This document shows positions 19,021 to 28,384 of a stretch of DNA of 64,000 nt, piece by piece. Source of the stretch: Cellulomonas triticagri (GTDB lineage: Bacteria; Actinomycetota; Actinomycetes; Actinomycetales; Cellulomonadaceae); NCBI RefSeq assembly GCF_003696205.1, contig NZ_RFFI01000001.1:52071-116070 (forward strand), given 5' to 3'. The notes below the pieces were generated by a model. It had not been told where the DNA came from, ran no database searches, and saw nothing but the letters and a program-made list of their open reading frames with translations. Within the stretch, counting starts at the first letter, position 1; each line of letters opens with the position of its first letter. The position numbers and the translations under genes are program-made.

Positions 19021-19064
19021 GCAGAGAACCCCCGGTCGGATCTCTCCGACCGGCGGTTCTCTGT
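19021..19064 (-). terminator. Terminator of tRNA-Leu; palindrome copy 2
   Basis: Same 20-bp palindrome with TCTC loop as at 13517-13560, with two changes in the right arm (one creates a stem mismatch). It begins 6 nt past the tRNA-Leu 3' end in the direction of transcription, so it is the tRNA terminator. Confidence 0.75.
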
Positions 19065-19069
19065 CTGTG

Positions 19070-19152
19070 TGCGCGAGGGGGGATTTGAACCCCCACGCCC
19101 TTTCGGACACTGGCACCTGAAGCCAGCGCGTCTGCCGTTCCGCCACTCGCGC
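19070..19152 (-). tRNA. tRNA-Leu (anticodon CAG)
   Basis: 83 nt. Acceptor arms GCGCGAG and CTCGCGC pair, the T arm contains GGTTCAAATCC, and the anticodon stem CTGGC/GCCAG closes the loop TTCAGGT, giving anticodon CAG (reads CUG). A long variable arm (GTGTCCGAAAGGGCGT) is as expected for leucine tRNA. The 3' CCA is not encoded. Confidence 0.95.
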
Positions 19153-19397
19153 GCCGCAGAAGATTAGCACGATCCGGGGGGCGCCCTTGACCACCCCCTC
19201 TCCCGGACCCCACCGGGTCCGCGTCCGGCCCGTCACCACGCCTCCCCCACGCGTGCACGCAGGCCTTTCACGAGGTCCGCGCCACCCCGACGTCCCCAGG
19301 TCGGGTCGTGCGGGCCCCTGCCCGGCTACCATCGACCAGGAGTCGAGTGCCGTCCGGGCGCCCGACGTTGCGCGCGTGCGGTGAGGAGGTGGTGGGC

Positions 19398-20111
19398 GTG
19401 GGCATCCTGGACCGGTTCGAGCACGGCGTGGAGCGCGTCGTGAACACCGCGTTCGCCAAGGCGTTCCGCAGCGAGGTGAAGCCCGTCGAGCTGGCGAGCG
19501 CCCTGCGCCGCGAGGTGGACGACCGGGCCGCCGTCGTGGGCCGGGACCGCACCGTCGTGCCGAACGAGTTCACGGTGGAGCTGTCGCCCGGCGACTACGA
19601 CCAGGTCGAGGCCTGGGGCGCGGAGGCGCTGGCGGACGAGCTCGCGGCCAACGTCACGGAGCACGCGACGGGCCAGCGGTACGCGTTCGTCGGTCCGGTG
19701 ACCGTGGCGTTCCACGAGTACGAGGACCTGGAGACGGGCCGGTTCCGCGTGAAGTCGGCGACGGTGCGCGGCGCGGCCGCCCCGGCGACGACCGCCGCGC
19801 CGAGCCCCCGGCACCCGCTCATCGACATCGACGGGCAGCGCTACCTGCTGACGGGCCCGGTGACCGTGATCGGTCGCGGCTCCGAGGCGGACATCGTGGT
19901 GGACGACCCGGGGGTGTCGCGTCGGCACCTGGAGATCCGCGTGTCCTCGCAGGGCGTGGTGGCCTCGGACCTGGGCTCGACGAACGGCCTGTTCGTCGAG
20001 GGTCACCAGGTCCCGGCCGCGACACTCCTGGACGGGAACACGCTGACGATCGGCCGGACGCGCATCATGTTCTGGACGGGCGACGGCGACGGACAGGGAC
20101 CGGACGAGTGA
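19398..20111 (+). CDS. fhaA: FhaA, FHA-domain protein of the PknA/PknB regulon
   Basis: 237 residues. GTG 19398 is 8 nt after AGGAGG; it gives the typical start VGILDRFEHGVERVVNTAFA. The N-terminal half is the DUF3662 domain (about 1-120) and the C-terminal half is an FHA domain (about 150-232) with the phosphothreonine-binding GRGSEAD, SRRHLEI and SDLGSTNG motifs. In mycobacteria FhaA binds phosphorylated MviN/FhaB-pathway proteins and slows peptidoglycan synthesis. First gene of the wall-growth block fhaA-fhaB-pstP-rodA-pbpA-pknA-pknB, which is ordered and spaced as one operon. Confidence 0.92.
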   Translation: MGILDRFEHGVERVVNTAFAKAFRSEVKPVELASALRREVDDRAAVVGRDRTVVPNEFTVELSPGDYDQVEAWGAEALADELAANVTEHATGQRYAFVGPVTVAFHEYEDLETGRFRVKSATVRGAAAPATTAAPSPRHPLIDIDGQRYLLTGPVTVIGRGSEADIVVDDPGVSRRHLEIRVSSQGVVASDLGSTNGLFVEGHQVPAATLLDGNTLTIGRTRIMFWTGDGDGQGPDE

Positions 20112-20132
20112 TGCGCTCCACGAACGGCACGC

Positions 20133-20636
20133 ATGAGTGAGCTGACGGTCACCCTGCTCAGGCTGGGGTACCTGGTCCTCCTGTGGGCCTTCGTGCTGTC
20201 CGCCATCGGCGTGCTGCGCCGTGACCTGTACGGCACGCGGATCGTGAGCCGGAAGCGCCCCGCCGCGTCCGCCCCGGCGCCTGCCCCGGCGGGCGGGACG
20301 CCCGCCGCGCCGGCGCCGTCGCGCTCGTCGCGCGGTCGGCGGACGGGTCCGACGCGCCTCGTGGTGACGGAGGGCCCGCTGCGCGGGACGACGCTGCCGC
20401 TGGGGACGTCGGCGGTGCTGATCGGTCGGGCACCGTCCTGCACGCTGGTGCTCGACGACGACTACTCCTCGTCCCGCCACGCCCGGGTGTTCCCCGAGGG
20501 CGACCAGTGGCTGGTGGAGGACATGGGGTCGACCAACGGCACCTTCCTCGACGACCAGCCGGTGACGGACGCGGTGCCGGTCCGCGCCGGGGCGCAGATC
20601 CGCATCGGCCAGAGCGTCCTCGAGCTGCAGGGGTAG
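20133..20636 (+). CDS. fhaB: FhaB (FipA-like), membrane-anchored FHA protein
   Basis: 167 residues from ATG 20133. One N-terminal membrane helix (LLRLGYLVLLWAFVLSAIGVL), a proline/alanine linker (APAPAPAGGTPAAPAPS), then an FHA domain with IGRAPSC, SSSRHARVF and EDMGSTNGTFLDD. In mycobacteria this protein links PknA/PknB to FtsZ and division. It lies 21 nt after fhaA and 7 nt before pstP. Confidence 0.92.
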   Translation: MSELTVTLLRLGYLVLLWAFVLSAIGVLRRDLYGTRIVSRKRPAASAPAPAPAGGTPAAPAPSRSSRGRRTGPTRLVVTEGPLRGTTLPLGTSAVLIGRAPSCTLVLDDDYSSSRHARVFPEGDQWLVEDMGSTNGTFLDDQPVTDAVPVRAGAQIRIGQSVLELQG

Positions 20637-20643
20637 CGGGGAC

Positions 20644-21969
20644 GTGAGCATCGCGCTGCGCTACGCCGCCCGGTCCGACGTCGGTCTGGTCCGGTCGAAC
20701 AACCAGGACTCCGCGTACGCGGGACCGCACCTCCTCGTCGTCGCCGACGGCATGGGCGGCCACGCGGGCGGCGACGTCGCGTCGTCGGTGGCCATCGCCG
20801 CGCTGGCGCCGCTGGACGGCGAGTCGCACGGCCCGGACGACGCGCTGGACGAGCTCGAGCGGGCCCTGGAGGACGCGCGCGAGGAGATCATCGCGCGCTC
20901 CGAGGCGACCCCCGAGCTCGCCGGGATGGGCACGACGGTCACGGCGATCCTCCGGGCGGGCAACAAGCTCGCGATGGTGCACCTGGGCGACTCCCGCGGC
21001 TACCTGCTGCGCGACGGCGTGCTCACGCAGGTCACGACGGACCACACCTTCGTGCAGCACCTGGTCAGCACCGGCAAGATCACGCCGGAGGAGGCCGAGC
21101 ACCACCCGCAGCGCTCCGTCGTCATGCGCGTGCTCGGCGACTTCGACATGGACATCGCCCCGGACCTGTCGGTGCGCGAGGCGCGCGCGGGCGACCGGTG
21201 GCTGCTGTGCTCCGACGGGCTGTCCGGCTTCGTCAGCGGCGAGACCATCGCGCGGACGCTGCACGAGATCACCGACGTCGACACCTGCGCGGAGCGGCTG
21301 GTGCAGCTCGCGCTGCGTGCGGGCGGCGGCGACAACGTGACGGTCGTCGTCGCGGACGTCCTCGACCTCGACGCCGTGCGCGACGGGGCTGGTCCGACGA
21401 CGAACGCGGTGGTGGTCGGCTCCGCCGCCATCAACCGGAACCGCCCGACGTCCGCGCAGGACGGTCCCGCCGCGCGCGCCGCGGAGCACTCCCGCCAGGT
21501 CGCGGCGAGCACCCCCGGCGGCGGTGTCCCGGTGGTCGAGGACGACGACGCGGAGGACGCCGACGAGCGGCGTGCGCGCCGACGCCGCCGCGTGCGGGGC
21601 TGGCTGCTCACCGTGCTCGCGCTGGTCGTCCTCGCGGGCGCCGCGTTCGGGTTCTACCGGTGGACCCAGACGCAGTACTACGTCGGCGTCGACGGCGAGG
21701 CCGTCGCGATCTACCGCGGCATCCCGCAGGCCGTCGGGCCGCTGGCGTTCTCGGAGGTCGTCGAGACGTCCGACCTCCAGGTCGAGGACCTCCCCGCGTT
21801 CGTGCGCGACCGGGTCGAGCAGACCATCCACTCCGCGTCGCTGGCCGACGCCCGCGAGCGCGTCGAGCAGCTCGCCGCCGACGTCACGCCCCCCGAGGAC
21901 GACGAGACCGCGGCCCCCTCCCCCTCCGCACCGGCAGCGTCCCCCGGCAGCACACCGGCGGCGCCCTGA
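20644..21969 (+). CDS. pstP: PstP, PP2C-family Ser/Thr protein phosphatase
   Basis: 441 residues from GTG 20644. PP2C catalytic domain (about 1-235) with the metal ligands in NNQDSAYAG, VVADGMGGHAGGDVAS, MGTTVTAIL, HLGDSRGYLL, LLCSDGLSG and GGDNVTVVV. A linker leads to one membrane helix (about 318-340, GWLLTVLALVVLAGAAFGFYRW) and a short extracellular domain ending in a Pro/Ser/Ala tail. It removes phosphate from PknA/PknB and their targets. The rodA start overlaps its stop (TGATG). Confidence 0.95.
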   Translation: MSIALRYAARSDVGLVRSNNQDSAYAGPHLLVVADGMGGHAGGDVASSVAIAALAPLDGESHGPDDALDELERALEDAREEIIARSEATPELAGMGTTVTAILRAGNKLAMVHLGDSRGYLLRDGVLTQVTTDHTFVQHLVSTGKITPEEAEHHPQRSVVMRVLGDFDMDIAPDLSVREARAGDRWLLCSDGLSGFVSGETIARTLHEITDVDTCAERLVQLALRAGGGDNVTVVVADVLDLDAVRDGAGPTTNAVVVGSAAINRNRPTSAQDGPAARAAEHSRQVAASTPGGGVPVVEDDDAEDADERRARRRRRVRGWLLTVLALVVLAGAAFGFYRWTQTQYYVGVDGEAVAIYRGIPQAVGPLAFSEVVETSDLQVEDLPAFVRDRVEQTIHSASLADARERVEQLAADVTPPEDDETAAPSPSAPAASPGSTPAAP

Positions 21970-23450
21970 TGGCGACCGTGGAGGCGCACCGCGTGCGCGC
22001 CGGACGCGGGACCGAGCTGGGGCTGCTGGTCGTCGCGCTGCTCATCGCCGTGTCCGCGTACGCCCTGGTCGGGCTGGGCGCGACCGACGAGCTGCCCGCC
22101 GACGTCGCCGGGTACGGCGCCGGTTTGGCCGGGCTCGCCCTGGTCGTGCACGTCGTGCTGCGCTGGCGCGCGCCCTACGCGGACCCCGTGATCCTGCCGG
22201 TCGTCATCGCGCTCAACGGCATCGGGCTCGCGATGATCTACCGCATCGACCTGGCGCGCGAGGCCCGTGGCGGTGACGAGATGTTCGCGGGCAAGCAGCT
22301 CGCCTGGTCGGCGATCTCGGTGGCGCTCGCCTGCGTCGTGCTGATCGTGCTGCGCGACCACCGCACGCTGCGCCGGTACACGTACACGGCGATGATCGTC
22401 GCGCTGGGCCTGATCGTGCTGCCGCTGATCCCGGGGCTCGGTGTCGAGATCAACGGCGCACGCATCTGGATCCGCGCGCTCGGCTTCTCGCTGCAGCCCT
22501 CGGAGCTCGCGAAGATCGCCCTCGCGGTGTTCTTCGCCGGCTACCTGGTGACGCACCGCGACACGCTCGCCCTCGCCGGGCCGAAGGTGCTCGGCCTGCA
22601 GCTGCCCCGCATCCGCGACCTCGGACCGATCCTCGTCGTGTGGGCCGGCGCCATCGCGACGCTGGTGCTGCAGAAGGACCTCGGCACGTCGCTGCTGCTG
22701 TTCGGCATGTTCGTCGCCATGCTCTACGTCGCGACCGAGCGGCTGTCCTGGATCGTCATCGGCTTCGTGATGTTCGCCGGGGGCGTCGCGTTCGCGTCCG
22801 CCACGTTCGGCCACGTCGCCGCGCGTTTCCACATCTGGTTGCACGCCCTCGACCAGGACGTCTTCGACCGCGCGCCCGGCGGCTCCGGCCAGCTCGTGCG
22901 CGGCCTGTTCGGCCTGGCCAGCGGAGGCCTGTTCGGCACTGGCTGGGGCCAGGGGCGGCCCGACCTGGTCCCGTACGCGGAGTCCGACTTCATCGTCGCC
23001 TCGCTGGGCGAGGAGCTCGGCCTCACCGGGCTGATGGCGATCCTCGTCATGTACCTGGTGCTGTGCCAGCGCGGCATCCGGACCTCGATCGGCGTGCGCG
23101 ACGGGTTCGGCAAGCTGCTCGCGGCGGGCCTGTCTTTCGTGATCGCGTTCCAGTGCTTCGTCGTGGTCGGCGGCATCACCCGGATCATCCCGCTGACCGG
23201 TCTGACCATGCCGTTCCTCGCGTACGGCGGGTCCTCGCTGCTCGCGAACTGGATCATCGCCGCCCTGCTGCTGCGCGTGTCGGACGACGCGCGCCGCCCC
23301 GCCCCGGAGGTGACCGGCCTGCTGCTCGAGACGCCCGCGGGCGGCATCCCGCTCGACGAGGAGGCCCGCAACCCCGTGGCGGTGGCCGGACCCGGGGACG
23401 ACCAGCCGACCGAGGCGATCCGCCGCACCAACGGGGGTGGTCGGTCGTGA
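21969..23450 (+). CDS. rodA: RodA, SEDS-family peptidoglycan polymerase
   Basis: 493 residues from ATG 21969, whose A is also the last base of the pstP stop. About 12 membrane helices. SEDS signatures: IYRIDLAREARGGDEMFAGKQL, NGARIWIRALGFSLQPSELAKIAL, DLGTSLLLFGMF, FIVASLGEELGLTG, and the C-terminal RIIPLTGLTMPFLAYGGSS. It polymerises lipid II into glycan strands, working with the transpeptidase encoded by the next gene. The C-terminal 45 residues are polar and cytoplasmic. Confidence 0.95.
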   Translation: MATVEAHRVRAGRGTELGLLVVALLIAVSAYALVGLGATDELPADVAGYGAGLAGLALVVHVVLRWRAPYADPVILPVVIALNGIGLAMIYRIDLAREARGGDEMFAGKQLAWSAISVALACVVLIVLRDHRTLRRYTYTAMIVALGLIVLPLIPGLGVEINGARIWIRALGFSLQPSELAKIALAVFFAGYLVTHRDTLALAGPKVLGLQLPRIRDLGPILVVWAGAIATLVLQKDLGTSLLLFGMFVAMLYVATERLSWIVIGFVMFAGGVAFASATFGHVAARFHIWLHALDQDVFDRAPGGSGQLVRGLFGLASGGLFGTGWGQGRPDLVPYAESDFIVASLGEELGLTGLMAILVMYLVLCQRGIRTSIGVRDGFGKLLAAGLSFVIAFQCFVVVGGITRIIPLTGLTMPFLAYGGSSLLANWIIAALLLRVSDDARRPAPEVTGLLLETPAGGIPLDEEARNPVAVAGPGDDQPTEAIRRTNGGGRS

Positions 23451-24904
23451 ACACCGCCCTGCGTCGTCTGGCGAGCGTCGTCGTCATCATGTTCCTCGCC
23501 CTGCTGGCGGGCACCACGTGGGTGCAGTTCGGCCAGGCGTCCGCGCTGAACAACGACTCGCGCAACGTCCGCACCCTGTACCGCGAGTACGGCAAGCCGC
23601 GCGGCCCGATCATCGTGGCCGGGCAGCCGATCGCGCAGTCCACCGCTGTGGACGACCCGTTCGGCTTCCAGCGCTCCTACTCCCAGCCCGAGCTCTACTC
23701 GACGGTCACCGGCTTCTACTCGGTCGTGAACGGCGGCAGCCAGCTCGAGCGGTCCATGAACGACGTGCTCACCGGGCAGGCCGACTCGCTGTTCTGGCAG
23801 CGGATGCAGGCCCTGATCACCGGCGCCCAGCCGCAGGGCTCGTCCATCGAGCTCACGCTCGACCCCGCCGCGCAGCAGGCGGCGGTCGATGCGCTCGGCG
23901 GCCAGCAGGGCGCCGTCGTCGCCATCGAGCCGTCCACCGGCAAGATCCTCGCGATGGTGTCGACCCCCGGGTTCGACCCGAACGCGCTCGCCACCCACGA
24001 CACGACGGCCGCCAGCTCCGCGTACCAGCAGCTGCTCGGTGCCGAGGGCGACCCCCTGCGCAACTCCACGACCAGCGACAACTACCCGCCCGGGTCGACG
24101 TTCAAGCTCATCACCGCTGCCGCCGCGCTGGAGTCCGGCGACTACACCGCCGAGACCCAGGTCCCCGCCCCGGACACGTACACGCTGCCCGGCACGCAGA
24201 CCCAGCTGCCGAACTTCGGCGGCTCCTCCTGCGCCGCCACCGGGCAGATGTCGCTGGCCGACGCCCTGCGGATCTCGTGCAACACCGCGTTCGCGGAACT
24301 CGGCGTCGACCTCGGGGACGACGCGATCCGCGAGCAGGCGGAGCGGTTCGGCTTCGACTCCGCCGACCTCACCGTGCCCATGCGGGTCGCCGAGTCCACC
24401 TACCCGGCCGAGCTCGCCCCCGACCGCACCGCGCTGTCGGCGATCGGCCAGGAGTCGGTGCGCGCCACGCCGATCCAGATGGCCATGGTCTCCGCGGCCA
24501 TCGCCAACGGCGGCACCCTGATGAGCCCGTACCTGGTGCAGACCGTGCGCACCGCCGACCTGGACGTGGTCAGCGAGGCCAAGCCGTCCGAGCTCTCCGA
24601 GGCCGTCTCCGCGGGGACCGCCCAGCAGCTCACCGACATGATGCTCGGCGTCGTGCAGTCCGGGTCCGGCACCTCCGCGCAGATCTCCGGCGTGCAGGTC
24701 GCGGGCAAGACCGGCACCGCCCAGACCGGTCGCGACGGCGAGGCGCCGCACGCCTGGTTCACCGGCTTCGCGCCCGCCGACGACCCCCAGGTCGCGGTGG
24801 CCGTCATCGTGCAGAACGGCGGCGACGCGGGCTCGGAGGCCACTGGCGGCCGGGTCGCCGCCCCGATCGCGCGCGCCGTGATGCAGGCGGTGATCGGCCA
24901 GTGA
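23447..24904 (+). CDS. pbpA: PbpA, class B penicillin-binding protein (transpeptidase)
   Basis: 485 residues from GTG 23447, overlapping rodA by 4 nt (GTGA). One N-terminal membrane anchor (LASVVVIMFLALLAGTTWV), a dimerisation region, then the transpeptidase domain. Active site: Ser217 in PPGSTFKLIT (SxxK), SCN in LRISCNTAFAELG (SxN), and Lys421 in VAGKTGTAQTG (KTG). It cross-links the strands made by RodA during growth and division. Coupled to rodA and to pknA, so the three products are probably made in fixed ratio. Confidence 0.95.
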   Translation: MNTALRRLASVVVIMFLALLAGTTWVQFGQASALNNDSRNVRTLYREYGKPRGPIIVAGQPIAQSTAVDDPFGFQRSYSQPELYSTVTGFYSVVNGGSQLERSMNDVLTGQADSLFWQRMQALITGAQPQGSSIELTLDPAAQQAAVDALGGQQGAVVAIEPSTGKILAMVSTPGFDPNALATHDTTAASSAYQQLLGAEGDPLRNSTTSDNYPPGSTFKLITAAAALESGDYTAETQVPAPDTYTLPGTQTQLPNFGGSSCAATGQMSLADALRISCNTAFAELGVDLGDDAIREQAERFGFDSADLTVPMRVAESTYPAELAPDRTALSAIGQESVRATPIQMAMVSAAIANGGTLMSPYLVQTVRTADLDVVSEAKPSELSEAVSAGTAQQLTDMMLGVVQSGSGTSAQISGVQVAGKTGTAQTGRDGEAPHAWFTGFAPADDPQVAVAVIVQNGGDAGSEATGGRVAAPIARAVMQAVIGQ

Positions 24905-26286
24905 GGCCCGCACCCGACGTCCTGATGGGCGGCCGCTACCGCCTGACGCGCCAGATCGCCGTCGGCGGCATGGGCGAGGTCTGGGCGGCGCACGACACGT
25001 CGCTGCAGCGCGACATCGCCATCAAGGTGCTGCGCGAGGAGTTCGCGGGCGACACCGGGTTCCTGGAGCGGTTCCGCACCGAGGCCCGCAACGCGGGCAG
25101 CCTGTCCCACGAGGGCATCGCCGCGCTGTTCGACTACGGCGAGCAGGACGGCTCCGCGTTCCTCGCCATGGAGCTCATCGTCGGCGAGCCCATGAGCGAC
25201 CTGCTGGAGCGCGAGCCCGTGCTGCCCCCGCGGCGGCTGCTGCCGATCCTCGCGCAGACCGCCCGGGCCCTGCACGCCGCGCACCTCGCCGGGGTCGTGC
25301 ACCGCGACGTCAAGCCTGGGAACATCCTCATCACGCCCACCGGCAAGGTGAAGATCACCGACTTCGGCGTCTCGCTGTCCGCGGACCAGGTCCCCATGAC
25401 CGCCACGGGCATGGTCATGGGCACCGCCCAGTACCTCTCCCCCGAGCAGGCCGTCGGCGGCCCCGCGACCGCGGCGTCCGACATGTACGCGCTCGGCATC
25501 GTCGCGTACGAGGCCCTCGTCGGGCACCGGCCCTTCACCGGCCCGACGGCGGTCGACATCGCCGTGGCGCACGTGAACACGCCCGTGCCGCCGCTGCCGT
25601 CCACGGTGTCCCGGCCCATCGCCCAGCTCGTCATGCGCCTGCTCGCGAAGGACCCCGCGTCCCGGCCGGACAACGCGGACGAGCTCGCGGACATGTTCGA
25701 CGCGCTCGTGCCGCACACCCCCGCCCGCGGGGCCGCACCCGTGTCGATCGTCCCCGGCCGTGCAGCGAACCGACGCGGCGACGTGCCCGCCGCTCGTGGC
25801 GGCACCACCGACCGGCCCGCGACCGCGGCCGCGACCTCCGGGGGGCGCCCCAGCGAGGCCGGGGCGATGCGCGTGCGCGGGTCCAGCACGTCGACCGCGT
25901 CCGCCCCCGTGAGCGCGCCGCCCTCCTTCGACCCCCGCACCGGGCGGCCCACCGACGGCAGCCACGCGCCCACCTACCGCGCCCCCGGTGCCCGGGGGCA
26001 GCACAGCCAGCCCACCACCCGCGCGCACGCCCGCGTGCAGACCGCGGGCGGTGGCAGCCGGTTCCACGTCCGGTGGCCCCTGCTGGTGCTCGCCGTGCTG
26101 GTCGTGGCGCTGCTCGGCGCCGCCCTCGCGGACCAGCTCACCCGCGCCGACGGCGGCGGCGCCGGCGGTGCCCCCCTGACCACGCTCACCTCCACCCACG
26201 CGGACCCCGCAGGTGGGATGATCTCCCCGCACGTGCCCGACGCAGCCGCGACGGACGCGCGAACGACGACAGCGAAGGACGCCTAG
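24901..26286 (+). CDS. pknA: PknA, transmembrane Ser/Thr protein kinase
   Basis: 461 residues from GTG 24901, with a GTGA overlap with pbpA. Kinase domain: glycine loop AVGGMGEVW, ATP lysine K42 (IAIKVLR), catalytic Asp136 (VVHRDVKPGN), metal-binding Asp154 (DFG), APE-like LSPEQ. Then a long Pro/Ala/Thr-rich linker and one membrane helix (about 390-415, RWPLLVLAVLVVALLGAALA) with a short extracellular tail lacking PASTA repeats. Unlike PknB it therefore has no clear outside sensor. It regulates growth and division with PknB. Confidence 0.95.
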   Translation: MRPAPDVLMGGRYRLTRQIAVGGMGEVWAAHDTSLQRDIAIKVLREEFAGDTGFLERFRTEARNAGSLSHEGIAALFDYGEQDGSAFLAMELIVGEPMSDLLEREPVLPPRRLLPILAQTARALHAAHLAGVVHRDVKPGNILITPTGKVKITDFGVSLSADQVPMTATGMVMGTAQYLSPEQAVGGPATAASDMYALGIVAYEALVGHRPFTGPTAVDIAVAHVNTPVPPLPSTVSRPIAQLVMRLLAKDPASRPDNADELADMFDALVPHTPARGAAPVSIVPGRAANRRGDVPAARGGTTDRPATAAATSGGRPSEAGAMRVRGSSTSTASAPVSAPPSFDPRTGRPTDGSHAPTYRAPGARGQHSQPTTRAHARVQTAGGGSRFHVRWPLLVLAVLVVALLGAALADQLTRADGGGAGGAPLTTLTSTHADPAGGMISPHVPDAAATDARTTTAKDA

Positions 26287-28280
26287 TGGTGGACGACGGA
26301 TCCCGGATCCTCGCCGGACGGTACGAGGTCGGTGAGCTCATCGGCCGCGGCGGCATGGCCGAGGTGCACATCGGGCACGACACGAGGCTCGGCCGCACGG
26401 TCGCGATCAAGATCCTGCGCTCCGACCTCGCTCGCGACCCGTCCTTCCAGGCACGGTTCCGCCGCGAGGCCCAGGCCGCGGCGGGGCTCAACCACCCGTC
26501 CATCGTCGCGGTGTACGACACCGGCGAGGACGTGTACACCGAGCCCACGGGCGCCGTGGCGCACGTGCCGTTCATCGTCATGGAGTACGTCGAGGGCCAC
26601 ACGGTCCGCGACATCCTCCGCGACGGCCAGGCCGTGCCCATCGAGGAGGCCATCGAGATCACCGCGGGCGTGCTGTCCGCGCTCGAGTACTCCCACCACG
26701 CGGGCATCGTGCACCGGGACATCAAGCCCGCCAACGTGATGCTGACTCCCACGGGCGCCGTCAAGGTCATGGACTTCGGCATCGCCCGCGCTGTCGCCGA
26801 CTCCGCCGCGACCATGACGCAGACGCAGGCCGTCATCGGCACCGCCCAGTACCTGTCCCCCGAGCAGGCGCGCGGCGAGACCGTCGACGCCCGCTCCGAC
26901 CTGTACTCCGCCGGCTGCCTGCTGTTCGAGCTGCTGACGGGGCGTCCGCCGTTCGTCGGCGACTCGCCCGTCGCCGTCGCGTACCAGCACGTCCGGGAGA
27001 TCGCGCCCGCGCCGTCCTCCGTCGCGTCCGACGTCCCCGAGGTGCTGGACCGCATCACCGCGAAGGCCCTCGCCAAGGAGCGCGACGCCCGCTACTCCTC
27101 GGCCGCGGAGTTCCGCGCCGACCTGGAGGCCGCCGCGCGCGGGGGCCACGTGTCCGCACCTGCCGTCGCCGCCCTCGGCGCCGGCGCTGCCACGCAGGTC
27201 ATGGGTGCGGCCGACGCCGGCGCCACCCAGGTCATGCCCGGTGGCGCCCCCGCGTGGGCGCCCACCGGCCCCGGGACGTCCGTGCTGCCCCCGCAGGGCG
27301 ACGAGGAGCCCGAGGACGAGACGAAGTCCAAGCGCTGGCTCTGGATCACCCTGTCGGTGGTCGCCGCCATCGCCATCGGCGGCATCATCTGGCTGCTCAT
27401 GCAGAACCGGGAGGAGCCGGTCGCGCAGGTGCCGGTGCCGGACGTCGTCGGCCAGGTCGAGGCCGATGCCGTCGCCACGCTCACGGAGGCCGGGTTCGAG
27501 ACCCGGCGGGAGTCCGCGGCCAGCACGACCGTCGCCGAGGGCTCCGTGATCAGCACGGACCCCGAGGGCGGCACCCAGGCCGCCGACGGCAGCACCGTGA
27601 CCGTCGTGGTCTCGGGCGGTCCGGACGCGGTGTCCCTGCCCGACCTCAGCGGGTACACGCAGGACCAGGCCCGCCAGCAGATCGAAGGGCTCGGGCTGAC
27701 GGTCGGCGCCGTCACCGAGGAGGACGACCCGGCCCAGCCGGCCGGTCGCGTGCTGCGCACCGACCCCGCTGGTGGCCAGTCGATCCCCGAGGGGACGGCC
27801 GTCGCGGTGTTCATCTCCTCCGGCAACGTCCAGCTGGAGAGCCTGGAGGGAGCAGCGCAGGCCGATGCCCAGGCCCGCCTGAACGCGCTCAACCTCGGCA
27901 CCTCCATCGTGTCGGGCGAGACCTCCGACCCCAACCTCGTCGGCAAGGTGATCGGCCAGGACCGCATCGGCCTGCTGGAGCAGCGCACCGTGGTCACGCT
28001 GACCATCGGCGCGGCACCGACGACCGTGCAGATCCCCAACGACGTGATCGGCAAGCTCGAGGCCGACGCCACGGCCCAGCTCCAGGCCCTGAACCTGCAG
28101 GTCCAGTCGGTGGAGTCGGACCAGCCGTCCAACCAGCCGGCCGGCACCGTGCTCTCGACCGACCCGCGTGCGGGGACCCAGGTGCAGCCCGGCAGCACCG
28201 TGACCCTCGTGCTCAGCCGGGGTCCGGCGACGGGCGGCGGCAACGGCGGCGGGTCCGAGGGAGACACGTCCGGCGGCTGA
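26286..28280 (+). CDS. pknB: PknB, PASTA-domain Ser/Thr protein kinase
   Basis: 664 residues. GTG 26286 overlaps the pknA stop by one base, with AAGGA upstream; GTG 26289 is also possible. Kinase domain about 10-275: GRGGMAEV loop, K42 (VAIKILR), HRDIKPAN, DFG, and GTAQYLSPEQ. A linker and one membrane helix (about 348-372, LWITLSVVAAIAIGGIIWLLM) lead to four extracellular PASTA repeats (about 385-650; each ends in a GTxV/GSxVT-like strand), then a Gly/Ser tail. PASTA repeats sense muropeptides or lipid II. Last gene of the block, followed by a strong terminator. Confidence 0.96.
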   Translation: MVDDGSRILAGRYEVGELIGRGGMAEVHIGHDTRLGRTVAIKILRSDLARDPSFQARFRREAQAAAGLNHPSIVAVYDTGEDVYTEPTGAVAHVPFIVMEYVEGHTVRDILRDGQAVPIEEAIEITAGVLSALEYSHHAGIVHRDIKPANVMLTPTGAVKVMDFGIARAVADSAATMTQTQAVIGTAQYLSPEQARGETVDARSDLYSAGCLLFELLTGRPPFVGDSPVAVAYQHVREIAPAPSSVASDVPEVLDRITAKALAKERDARYSSAAEFRADLEAAARGGHVSAPAVAALGAGAATQVMGAADAGATQVMPGGAPAWAPTGPGTSVLPPQGDEEPEDETKSKRWLWITLSVVAAIAIGGIIWLLMQNREEPVAQVPVPDVVGQVEADAVATLTEAGFETRRESAASTTVAEGSVISTDPEGGTQAADGSTVTVVVSGGPDAVSLPDLSGYTQDQARQQIEGLGLTVGAVTEEDDPAQPAGRVLRTDPAGGQSIPEGTAVAVFISSGNVQLESLEGAAQADAQARLNALNLGTSIVSGETSDPNLVGKVIGQDRIGLLEQRTVVTLTIGAAPTTVQIPNDVIGKLEADATAQLQALNLQVQSVESDQPSNQPAGTVLSTDPRAGTQVQPGSTVTLVLSRGPATGGGNGGGSEGDTSGG

Positions 28281-28307
28281 TCAGCGCCCGGGCGGCAGCA
28301 CGACGGC

Positions 28308-28339
28308 GGCCGAGGTCGAGGTTCTGCTCGACCTCGGCC
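28308..28339. terminator. Bidirectional terminator after pknB
   Basis: A perfect 13-bp stem (28308-28320 with 28327-28339, GGCCGAGGTCGAG and its complement) with the loop GTTCTG. It ends the rightward kinase operon and the leftward amidotransferase operon. Confidence 0.8.
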
Positions 28340-28384
28340 GTCGTCGTCCGCGGGGCGCCCCCGGTGGTGGGTGGTCGCGCGTCG

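Noticed and set aside
13517..19064. Insertion sequence with the two palindromes as ends
   Set aside because: No transposase between them, no target duplications, and the second copy is the tRNA-Leu terminator.
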